A stretch of 12,687 bases of DNA, taken from contig SXHS01000293.1 in assembly GCA_005773145.1 (NCBI GenBank), forward strand, positions 1 to 12,687, read 5' to 3'. Numbering within the stretch: the first letter of the stretch is position 1; each line of letters begins with the position of its first letter. Both the position numbers and the translations under genes were made by a program. This DNA comes from Planctomycetaceae bacterium (GTDB taxonomy: Bacteria; Planctomycetota; Planctomycetia; Pirellulales; Pirellulaceae). Shown piece by piece: positions 6,260 to 12,687 of this stretch. The notes below the pieces were generated by a model. It was given only the letters and a program-made list of their open reading frames with translations. It ran no database searches and was not told the DNA's origin.

Positions 6260-7632
6260 CCGGCACACCCCCGGTCTCCACGGTCGGGTCGAGCCACGCT
6301 GGCCATGGGAGTGCCGCGGACAGCCATGCGGGGCATGATCACGCAGCCGAGTCCTCGCTCATGTTGTCCGCGGAGGCGCAGGCCAACCTTGGCCTAACGT
6401 CTGAGATGCTACGGCCCATCCATTCGACCCCCTTTGTTCGCGCGGTTGCCGTCCCGGCGATTGTGGTCGAGCGGCCCGGACGAACGCAGTTACCGGTGAG
6501 TGCGCCGTTGACGGGAGTCGTTACCCACGTCCATGCGGTTACGGGCGAGGCCGTCACCCCTGGGACACTGCTGTTTCAGATCCGATTGACCGACGAGAAT
6601 CTCGTCGGGGATCAAACCGAGTTCCTGCGCACGGTTGGTAACTTGGCCGTTGAGGAAAAGGAAGTGGAGCGACTGAGATCGGCAAGTGAGAGCGGGGCGC
6701 TTCCCGGCAAGGTGCTTTTGGAGCGACAATATGCTCGCGATAAACTTCTGGCTTCGCTCGCGACGCAACGTGAGGCGTTGCGACTTCATGGGCTATCGGC
6801 CAATCAAATCGATCACATTCAACAGGATCGCCGTTTGTTGAGGGAACTGCGAATCGTGGTACCTGGCACGGACAAGCATGAGCACGAAGAAGACGATGGT
6901 TGGCAGCTCAGTCAACAACCGAACATTCGGCAGGCGGCCTTTCATCGGATCGCTACCCAATCCTCCGGGAACGACGGCACCCCTCCACCCACGCTGGTAC
7001 TGCAAAAATTGCGGGTTCAAAAGGGAGATGCGGTTTCGACAGGCGATGGTCTCTGTGTCCTCGCGGATTACTCGGAATTGTACATTGAAGGGCATGCCTT
7101 TGAGACCGATGCGGCGGCGATTGTCGAGGCCAAGTCGCGCGGCTGGAAGGCGGTAGCGTTGGTGGACCACGGTGGCACGCAGATCGAAACCGGCGAGCTT
7201 GACATCGCCTATTTGGCGAATGAGATTGACACGCAGGCAAGAACTCTGCCATTTTTCGTTTCGCTGACCAACGAGATCACCGACGATTCGCGCAATGATC
7301 GTGGACAACGATTCGTGGCGTGGCGATACCGGCCCGGGCAACGGCTCCAATTGCGTGTGCCGGTGGAACAGTGGCCCGATCAGTTGGTATTGCCCGTGGA
7401 TGCGGTCGTCAAGGACGGGCCTGATAGCTTTGTATTTCGCAAAATTGGCTTTCGTTTCAGTCGAGTGGCGGTGCATGAGCGATTTCGTGACCGCACGTCG
7501 GTCGTGATTGCCAACGACGGCGCCATCGCCATTGGCGATGTCGTAGCGTTCCGCGGTGCGCACCAGATGCAGCTCGCTTTGAAGAACAAATCGGCGGGCG
7601 GCGTTGATCCGCATGCCGGGCATCACCACTAA
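6136..7632 (+). CDS. RND efflux periplasmic adaptor (CusB/CzcB-like), His-rich at both ends
   Basis: A 498-residue membrane fusion protein that would bridge the inner-membrane RND permease to an outer-membrane channel. An N-terminal hydrophobic anchor (12-30) is followed by a His-rich stretch (His54, 57, 64, 67, 69 in repeated HAGH units). Then come the first lipoyl half (about 100-150: PVSAPLTGVVTHVHAVTGEAV), a charged helical hairpin (about 151-240) and the second lipoyl half (288-310: VLQKLRVQKGDAVSTGDGL). Beta-barrel and membrane-proximal parts follow (312-470). The C-terminus is again His-rich (PHAGHHH). An acidic/His loop (KHEHEEDDG, 247-255) and a polar insert to about 285 sit between helical hairpin and lipoyl domain. 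The His clusters point to transition-metal binding. The ATG has a good ribosome-binding site. The permease gene follows after 12 bases, so the two form an operon. The metal is undetermined. Confidence 0.92.
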   Translation: MQPPFRLWQATIVLRYLAVAVASLCAGMWLSNRGLLSIEWLTGTPPVSTVGSSHAGHGSAADSHAGHDHAAESSLMLSAEAQANLGLTSEMLRPIHSTPFVRAVAVPAIVVERPGRTQLPVSAPLTGVVTHVHAVTGEAVTPGTLLFQIRLTDENLVGDQTEFLRTVGNLAVEEKEVERLRSASESGALPGKVLLERQYARDKLLASLATQREALRLHGLSANQIDHIQQDRRLLRELRIVVPGTDKHEHEEDDGWQLSQQPNIRQAAFHRIATQSSGNDGTPPPTLVLQKLRVQKGDAVSTGDGLCVLADYSELYIEGHAFETDAAAIVEAKSRGWKAVALVDHGGTQIETGELDIAYLANEIDTQARTLPFFVSLTNEITDDSRNDRGQRFVAWRYRPGQRLQLRVPVEQWPDQLVLPVDAVVKDGPDSFVFRKIGFRFSRVAVHERFRDRTSVVIANDGAIAIGDVVAFRGAHQMQLALKNKSAGGVDPHAGHHH

Positions 7633-7644
7633 CTGAGCGCGTCC

Positions 7645-10600
7645 ATGCTGAATGCCGTTATTCGCTTCTCGTTGCAGAATCGGCTACTCGTGCTTGGGCT
7701 GGCGGTCGCGGTGCTGGCGCTAGGCGCTGGCGCGGCGATGCAGATGCCGATCGATGTCTTCCCGGACCTGGACCGGCCTCGCGTCGTCGTGATGACGGAG
7801 GCGCCCGGTTTGGCTCCCGAAGAAGTGGAGACGCGCATTACCTTTCCCTTGGAGACGGCCCTGAATGGAGCCAATGGGGTCCAGGCGGTGCGCAGTACGT
7901 CGGGGGCTGGGCTGTCAGTTGTGAACGTCGAGTTCGATTTTGGCACCCAGGTCTACGTGGACCGTCAGATCGTAGCCGAGCGACTAGCGTTGGTCGCTGA
8001 TCGCATGCCGCCAGGCGTTCGTCCTCAACTCGCGCCGATCTCGTCGATCATGGGACAGGTCCTGGTGCTGGGCATGTGGAGTGAGGGGCGTGTCACGGAT
8101 CCCGTTGAGGTGCGTACGCGGGCCGACTGGATCTTGCGGCAGCGCCTCCTCACGATCCCCGGGGTTGCTCAGGTATTCACCATGGGGGGCGGTCGCCGCC
8201 AGTTTCACGTATTGGTCGATCCCGAAGCGCAACGTCGTTTCGGCGTGACGTTGGCGGAGGTTCGCGATGCACTTGCCCGGTGCAACGAGAATGCCACGGG
8301 GGGCTATCTTGATCAACAAGGTCCCTCCGAACTGATCGTTCGCGCCCTGGGGCGCGTGCAGTCGATTGAAGACCTGCAGCGTGTCCCCGTATCGTTGGGC
8401 GACGGGCGCCCCGTGACGTTGGCCCAGGTTGCCCGCATCGTGGAATCGCCTCAAACCAAACGGGGGGACGCAGCCGCCTATGTGCGCGATGCCGACGGCG
8501 GCTTCTCGGGCGGCCCAGCCATCGTGCTGACGATCAGCAAACAGCCCGGAGCCGATACGCGCGGCATTACAGCCGCCGTGCTGGATGCCATCCAACAGTT
8601 AAAGCCGGCGCTTGGCGAAGACATCCACGTGGTCCCGCTCTATGCCCAACGCAGTTTTATCGACCGCGCATTACGCAACGTTCTGGAGGCCCTGCGCGAT
8701 GGCTGTGTGTTGGTGGTGATTGTGCTCTTCTTGTTTCTGCTCAATCTGCGCACCACGCTCATATCGCTCACCGCCATTCCGCTGTCGTTGGCCATCACGG
8801 CTCTGACGTTCCGCTGGCTCGGTCTGTCCATCAACACCATGACCCTCGGCGGCTTGGCGGTAGCCATCGGCGAGCTGGTAGACGACGCTATAGTCGACGT
8901 CGAGAACATTTACCGACGATTAAAAGAAAACCGTCAGTCCGCCAATCCCCTGACACCACTCCGTGTGGTCTACCAAGCCAGCATTGAGGTGCGCAGCTCG
9001 ATTGTATTCAGCACCATTATTGTCTGCTTGGTCTTCGTTCCCCTGTTCGCGCTCAGTGGCATGGAGGGGCGGCTGTTCGCCCCCCTGGGGACCGCCTACG
9101 TGATCTCGATTGCCGGATCCCTCTTAGTCTCGCTCACGGTCACCCCCGTCTTGGCATATCTCTTGTTGTCCAAATCGCAATTCACTGCCCATCAGCAGGA
9201 CAGCCCCGTACTGAGGGGGCTCAAGACGGTGGCGGCCAGCGTCATTCGCTTCAGCCTCGGCCGTCCTTGGATCAGTCTGGGGGGGGTGCTGGCCTGCGTT
9301 GCGGTATCCGCCGTTTGGTTGCTGCAGTTGGACCGTGATTTCCTCCCACCGTTCAACGAAGGGGCTGTGCAACTCAACGTGCTGTTGCCGCCAGGGACGT
9401 CACTGGCCACGACCAATGCCATCAATGAACGCATCGAGAAACGGCTCTCGGAAATCCCCGATATCCTCAGTCTGGTGCGCCGCACAGGCCGCGCTGAGCT
9501 GGATGAACACGCCGAACCCGTGAACGCCAGCGAAACCATCGTCGAACTCGACCAGAGTTCGTCCCGCAGCCGAGAACACCAACTGGATGCCATCCGGCAT
9601 GCCGTGGAAGAGTTTCCCGGTGTCGTGGCCTCCGTGGAACAACCGATATCGCACCTCATTTCCCACATGCTGTCCGGCGTGAAGGCACAGATCGGCATCA
9701 AGTTGTTTGGTGACGATTTGGATTTGCTCCGTCAACACGCAGAGCGTGCGCGCGATGCGATCCAATCGGTGCCGGGTGTTCGTGACCTGTTTGTTGAACA
9801 GCAGGCGAGCGTACCCCAACTGCGCATCGAACTCGATCGAGACCAGCTCTTGGCGAATGGTCTCTCCGTTCAAGAAGTCAATGCATTTATCAATACCGCC
9901 ATGAATGGACAAGTTGTTTCGGAGCTTCTGATTGGTCAACGCACGTTTGATCTCGTCGTACGTCTGCATGAGGACGCCCGCGAGGATCTGGAAGTGCTGA
10001 AGCGGCTGTCGATTGAGACGCCAGGCGGGGGACACATTCCACTTAATGCCGTGGCCCGGATCTACGAATCGACCGGGCCCAACACGGTGAACCGCGAACA
10101 AGTGAAGCGACGCATCGTGGTTCAGTGCAACGTGGCCGAGCGTGGGCTGGTCGACGTCGTGCAGGATATCAAGCACCGGCTCGCGGACGTGCAGTCCGGC
10201 CTGCCCCCCGGCTACTATTTTGAAATCGGCGGGCAATTCGAGAGCCAGCAAAGGGCCACACGCTTGATCGGCTGGCTCTTCCTCGGTTCGCTCACGGGTA
10301 TTTTTGTGGTGCTTTTCACCATGTTCGGGTCGGTGAATCTGTCCTTGCAGGTGATGGCCGCCGTACCCATGGCATTTATCGGATCAGTCGCCGCGCTGGT
10401 GATTACGGGACAAAGTTTGACGATTGCCAGCATGGTCGGCTTCATTTCATTGGCGGGGATCGCATCCCGCAATGGCATCTTATTGGTACAACACTACCTA
10501 CATCTGGTGAAACATGAGGGTGAAGATTGGACGCAAGCGATGATCCTCCGCGCGGGGTTGGAGCGACTCGCTCCCGTGTTGATGACGGCACTCACGGCCG

Positions 10601-10794
10601 GCATTGCACTCGTGCCGCTGGTCATGGCGGCGGGACAGCCCGGGAAGGAAATCCTCTACCCCGTGGCGACGGTCATCCTCGGTGGGGTCATCAGCAGCAC
10701 GCTGCTGGATTTTTTGGTACACCCAGCCCTGTTTTGGCTATTCGGCCGCCGGGCTGGGGAACGGGTGGTCCACCACGCCTCCGAAGTGGCATAG
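7645..10794 (+). CDS. Heavy-metal RND efflux permease (CusA/CzcA family)
   Basis: 1049 residues, the full length of the HME-RND family: a proton-driven inner-membrane exporter working as a trimer with the adaptor encoded just upstream. The N-terminus has the family signature (PIDVFPDLDRPRVVV, 35-49; EAPGLAPEEVETRITFPLE, 52-70). Two halves each carry a large periplasmic region and a bundle of membrane helices (about 350-510 and 870-1035). TM4 reads AVAIGELVDDAIVDVEN (405-421), with Asp413, Asp414, Asp418 and Glu420. The position of the first CzcA TM4 Asp is Ala407, as in CusA. TM10 reads GIASRNGILLV (938-948), without the Glu of CusA. Of the CusA periplasmic Met triad only one equivalent (Met675, in SHMLSGVK) is apparent. 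The substrate cannot be assigned. The stop, TAG, lies within GTGGCATAGGCT, matching the start of the 75-bp repeat. It converges with the dehydrogenase. Confidence 0.95.
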   Translation: MLNAVIRFSLQNRLLVLGLAVAVLALGAGAAMQMPIDVFPDLDRPRVVVMTEAPGLAPEEVETRITFPLETALNGANGVQAVRSTSGAGLSVVNVEFDFGTQVYVDRQIVAERLALVADRMPPGVRPQLAPISSIMGQVLVLGMWSEGRVTDPVEVRTRADWILRQRLLTIPGVAQVFTMGGGRRQFHVLVDPEAQRRFGVTLAEVRDALARCNENATGGYLDQQGPSELIVRALGRVQSIEDLQRVPVSLGDGRPVTLAQVARIVESPQTKRGDAAAYVRDADGGFSGGPAIVLTISKQPGADTRGITAAVLDAIQQLKPALGEDIHVVPLYAQRSFIDRALRNVLEALRDGCVLVVIVLFLFLLNLRTTLISLTAIPLSLAITALTFRWLGLSINTMTLGGLAVAIGELVDDAIVDVENIYRRLKENRQSANPLTPLRVVYQASIEVRSSIVFSTIIVCLVFVPLFALSGMEGRLFAPLGTAYVISIAGSLLVSLTVTPVLAYLLLSKSQFTAHQQDSPVLRGLKTVAASVIRFSLGRPWISLGGVLACVAVSAVWLLQLDRDFLPPFNEGAVQLNVLLPPGTSLATTNAINERIEKRLSEIPDILSLVRRTGRAELDEHAEPVNASETIVELDQSSSRSREHQLDAIRHAVEEFPGVVASVEQPISHLISHMLSGVKAQIGIKLFGDDLDLLRQHAERARDAIQSVPGVRDLFVEQQASVPQLRIELDRDQLLANGLSVQEVNAFINTAMNGQVVSELLIGQRTFDLVVRLHEDAREDLEVLKRLSIETPGGGHIPLNAVARIYESTGPNTVNREQVKRRIVVQCNVAERGLVDVVQDIKHRLADVQSGLPPGYYFEIGGQFESQQRATRLIGWLFLGSLTGIFVVLFTMFGSVNLSLQVMAAVPMAFIGSVAALVITGQSLTIASMVGFISLAGIASRNGILLVQHYLHLVKHEGEDWTQAMILRAGLERLAPVLMTALTAGIALVPLVMAAGQPGKEILYPVATVILGGVISSTLLDFLVHPALFWLFGRRAGERVVHHASEVA

Positions 10795-10797
10795 GCT
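10786..10797 (+). repeat. Possible fragment of the 75-bp repeat
   Basis: The twelve bases GTGGCATAGGCT are identical to the first twelve of the repeat unit as found in copy B. As in copy A, TAG in this string is the stop of the upstream gene. The next bases diverge, and no hairpin follows. It may be an eroded copy or coincidence; Val-Ala-stop is also an ordinary ending. Confidence 0.3.
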
Positions 10798-11704
10798 ACC
10801 GCGCCTTCCAGTCGATGCCCGAGAGGCTCCCCAATGCCAACAGCAGGGCATGCGTACCATCGCGGCCGTGTCCTTGGGCCTTCAGGGCGATGTACAGCTG
10901 GTGCGCCAACGCCAAGCCGGGCAGGGTCAAGTTCATGCGTTTCGCTTCTTCGAGGGCAATCCCCATATCCTTGACGAAGTGCTCGACAAAGAATCCAGGT
11001 TCAAACCGATTCTGAATCATGCGCGGACCAAGATTGCTGAGGGACCAACTTCCAGCGGCTCCCGATGCTACCGATTGCATCACCAATTCTAAGTTCAGCC
11101 CGGCGCGATAGGCATAGAGCAACGCCTCGCACACACCGACCATATTCGAAGCAATCAGGGTTTGGTTCACCATCTTTGTATGTTGGCCGGCACCGGGGGC
11201 CCCCTGGTGCACGATGGTCTTGCCGAGCATTTCAAAGCAGGGCATCAGCGTTTGAACGGCCTGCGAGTCGCCGCCAATCATGATCGACAGACGCGCTTCC
11301 TTCGCGCCGACATCCCCACCAGAAACGGGCGCGTCCACGCTAAAGACCCCCTTCACCGACGCTCGCTCGGCAATTTCTACTGCCAACGACGGCTCACTAG
11401 TTGTCATGTCCACGATCATGTTGCCCGTCTGGCAACCCGCCAAGACTCCGTCGGTTCCTAATACCACTTTGCGAACGTCATGCGGAAAACCCACCATGAG
11501 AAACACAACGTCGCTCAACTCGGCGACTTGGCGGGGAGTCCCGGCCCAAACCGCGCCTTGATCGCAGAGTTCCTTGGCTTTGGCCTGTGTGCGTGAGTAG
11601 ACGGTTGTGGCAAATCCATGTCGCAACAAATGGCCACACATGCTGGACCCCATGACACCAGTTCCAATCCAGCCGATTCGCGTCTTACCGGGCTTAATCT
11701 CCAT
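10796..11704 (-). CDS. NAD(P)-dependent beta-hydroxyacid dehydrogenase (HIBADH/GlxR family)
   Basis: 302 residues, the usual length for this family, which oxidises 3-hydroxyisobutyrate or reduces tartronate semialdehyde and related substrates. The N-terminal Rossmann fold has G-x-G-x-x-G at Gly14, Gly16 and Gly19 within the family signature (IGWIGTGVMGSSM). The substrate-binding segment is DAPVSGGDVGAKEA (124-137). The catalytic lysine is Lys177 in GAGQHTKMVNQ, with Asn180. The helical C-terminal domain has KDMGIALEEA (245-254), typical of the family. The family also includes paralogues of unknown substrate, so a precise name is not justified. Ser39-Arg40 at the end of the second strand (VYSRT) suggests NADP preference, as inference. 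Its ATG overlaps the stop of the upstream membrane-protein gene by one base (TGATG), indicating translational coupling. Confidence 0.93.
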   Translation of the reverse strand: MEIKPGKTRIGWIGTGVMGSSMCGHLLRHGFATTVYSRTQAKAKELCDQGAVWAGTPRQVAELSDVVFLMVGFPHDVRKVVLGTDGVLAGCQTGNMIVDMTTSEPSLAVEIAERASVKGVFSVDAPVSGGDVGAKEARLSIMIGGDSQAVQTLMPCFEMLGKTIVHQGAPGAGQHTKMVNQTLIASNMVGVCEALLYAYRAGLNLELVMQSVASGAAGSWSLSNLGPRMIQNRFEPGFFVEHFVKDMGIALEEAKRMNLTLPGLALAHQLYIALKAQGHGRDGTHALLLALGSLSGIDWKAR

Positions 11705-12471
11705 CAGTACGTCCAGTCCTTATCTTTGAACCTTGAATCGGGATGTTGCAAAATTTCACTGAGCAAAATGGCCGAACGCATCCCCTCGGGGCTTGATAAT
11801 AGTTGATGCACGTCCAACCCTGCCAAGGCCATACGCAAGGCATCGGCAGTGACCGGCACGCCGCCTACGGTCGCATCGGTAGGTCGGTCCTGTTGCGGAA
11901 CCGCCGGCCCTCGCTGTCGCAGGGAACCCAATTGATGATCAAACGCGTCGTGCAGATGTTGCTCCATCCGCTCGTCCGTTTGTTCCAGATCGGCCCCCAA
12001 CTGGGCTACCTGACGATCGAATTGGGAAGCGGGGATCCGCGATTCCACCTGGGCTGCGACATCAGGCTCGTATTCGCCCGCTCGCGGAATCGGCTGGCCG
12101 GCTGGCAGTGGCGGACTGGGCTTGGGACGTTGCACGAGGGTCGGGATGGGGGCGGCTTTGGCGACCGGTGCCTTTGCTGGTGCTGGTGGCGCGACGGGTC
12201 CCGGCTCGCGACGGCCAGCCGCGCGACGGAGAAACTCTTCGATTTCGTCGGCCAAAGGATCCTGGGTTTTCTGGACGACCACGGGGCGAGAGCGATCGAT
12301 TTCTTCCCCCACGGCCGGCGGTCGAACGGTGGGCGGACGCTGCTGTTTTTGCGCCCTCTCCGCCGCCTCCCGAATCTGATTGAACAGCCAACTGACCGCG
12401 CTAATACCCAAGAACACCAAGAGGATGATCACGTCGCTAATATCAGCCAGTAGTGGCGCGGTTGCGATCAT
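11704..12471 (-). CDS. Proline-rich single-pass membrane protein linked to floA
   Basis: 255 residues, no recognised domain. One N-terminal transmembrane helix (about 11-31) precedes an amphipathic basic helix (NQIREAAERAQKQQ, 31-44). Then come a short acidic helical motif (DPLADEIEEFLRRAAGRRE, 71-89) and a Pro/Ala-rich disordered linker (90-131). A charged, possibly coiled segment (143-186) is followed by a compact C-terminal motif, SPEGMRSAILLSEILQHP (227-244). I recall similar unnamed proteins from planctomycetes with the same two short motifs, but no function. It begins 36 bases after the floA stop and overlaps the dehydrogenase start by one base, so the three genes are probably one transcript. 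It could be a cytoplasmic-facing partner or scaffold of the FloA microdomain, which is inference from position. No strong ribosome-binding site is visible. Confidence 0.8.
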   Translation of the reverse strand: MIATAPLLADISDVIILLVFLGISAVSWLFNQIREAAERAQKQQRPPTVRPPAVGEEIDRSRPVVVQKTQDPLADEIEEFLRRAAGRREPGPVAPPAPAKAPVAKAAPIPTLVQRPKPSPPLPAGQPIPRAGEYEPDVAAQVESRIPASQFDRQVAQLGADLEQTDERMEQHLHDAFDHQLGSLRQRGPAVPQQDRPTDATVGGVPVTADALRMALAGLDVHQLLSSPEGMRSAILLSEILQHPDSRFKDKDWTY

Positions 12472-12507
12472 GACGTGAGGGCCCTGGGGTAGGACGTGGG
12501 GAGCCGA

Positions 12508-12687
12508 TCAATTGGTCTTCGGCCGGGCGTTGCCGGTACCACTGCCGGCGAGGGACGACCGCATTTCGGTATCTGCTTGAACATTTCGCAAGCGGAAGTA
12601 GTCGACGATTCCGAGTCGACCACTCTTGAAGGCCTCGGCGATCGCCTTGGGGACCTCGGCCTCGGCCTCGACCAGTTTCGCGCGGCT
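12508..12687 (-). CDS. floA: Flotillin-like protein FloA, C-terminal 59 residues
   Basis: The gene enters from the right edge, and only its last 59 codons and stop are visible. The translation (KLVEAEAEVPKAIAEAFKSG, then LGIVDYFRLRNVQADTEMR) matches the conserved C-terminus of the FloA/YqfA (UPF0365) family, the bacterial flotillin-like proteins that mark membrane microdomains. The Glu/Ala repeats (EAEAEVP) are the end of the family's coiled flotillin region. The last 15 residues are a polar, Gly/Ser-rich tail ending in KTN. It is the first visible gene of the minus-strand group and is followed after 36 bases by the proline-rich membrane protein. An NfeD-type partner, common beside floA, would lie beyond the window. 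Confidence 0.9.
   Translation of the reverse strand, partial: SRAKLVEAEAEVPKAIAEAFKSGRLGIVDYFRLRNVQADTEMRSSLAGSGTGNARPKTN

Noticed and set aside
6793..7629. 278-codon antisense ORF within the adaptor gene
   Set aside because: It is an antisense shadow of a well-supported gene in GC-rich DNA.
9400..10251. 283-codon antisense ORF within the permease gene
   Set aside because: It is an antisense shadow of the RND permease, whose frame carries all family motifs.
11803..12453. 216-codon + strand ORF opposite the proline-rich membrane protein
   Set aside because: The minus-strand reading has a TM helix, conserved-looking motifs and operon-like spacing; the + reading is Arg/Trp-rich with none of these.
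1..12687. tRNA, rRNA or riboswitch
   Set aside because: I saw no cloverleaf with a GTTCGA-type T-loop, no rRNA segment and no known riboswitch core on reading both strands; a covariance-model scan was not possible.

Overview
The window looks like chromosomal DNA of a planctomycete (Planctomycetota, probably Pirellulales-like), moderately GC-rich. The strongest clue is a secreted protein that combines a CAP (SCP/PR1) domain, two dockerin-type calcium loops of the planctomycete style and a VPE-type (PEP-CTERM-like) C-terminal sorting signal. A FloA flotillin C-terminus, a floA-linked proline-rich membrane protein and short hairpin-bearing intergenic repeats fit the same assignment. This placement is inference from gene style; there is no rRNA or other marker gene here.

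Layout. The left edge holds the 3' part of an unrecognised + strand gene (2-514). Its stop codon lies inside a 75-bp hairpin repeat (copy A, 506-580). Convergent to it is a membrane-anchored, stand-alone FMN-binding glutamate synthase-type enzyme (619-2184, minus). A gene-free divergent spacer (2185-2571) follows, then a GtrB/DPM1-like family 2 glycosyltransferase (2572-3573, +). Its 3' side carries repeat copy B in inverted orientation (3612-3686). Next is an unrecognised gene with a GTG start and a strong Shine-Dalgarno, broken by one in-frame TAG (3763-4671). A good sigma70-like promoter (4690-4718) then precedes a tight + strand cluster: the CAP/dockerin/sorting-signal protein (4766-6259), a His-rich RND periplasmic adaptor (6136-7632) and a CusA/CzcA-type RND permease (7645-10794).

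The right end is a minus-strand group read towards the left: floA (3' end only, 12508 to beyond the edge), a 255-residue proline-rich membrane protein (11704-12471), and a beta-hydroxyacid dehydrogenase (10796-11704) that overlaps it by one base. The permease and the dehydrogenase converge with one base between their stop codons.

How the parts work together. The adaptor and permease form two of the three parts of a tripartite heavy-metal efflux pump; no outer-membrane channel gene is visible. The CAP protein is probably co-transcribed with the pump, since the adaptor start lies inside its reading frame, but a functional link is unproven. The floA group suggests a membrane-microdomain protein with a partner of unknown role. 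I did not find a clear multi-gene system of a new kind. The most distinctive items are the inverted repeat pair that supplies stop codons, the TAG-interrupted gene, the non-canonical metal-site residues of the permease and the conserved-looking floA companion.
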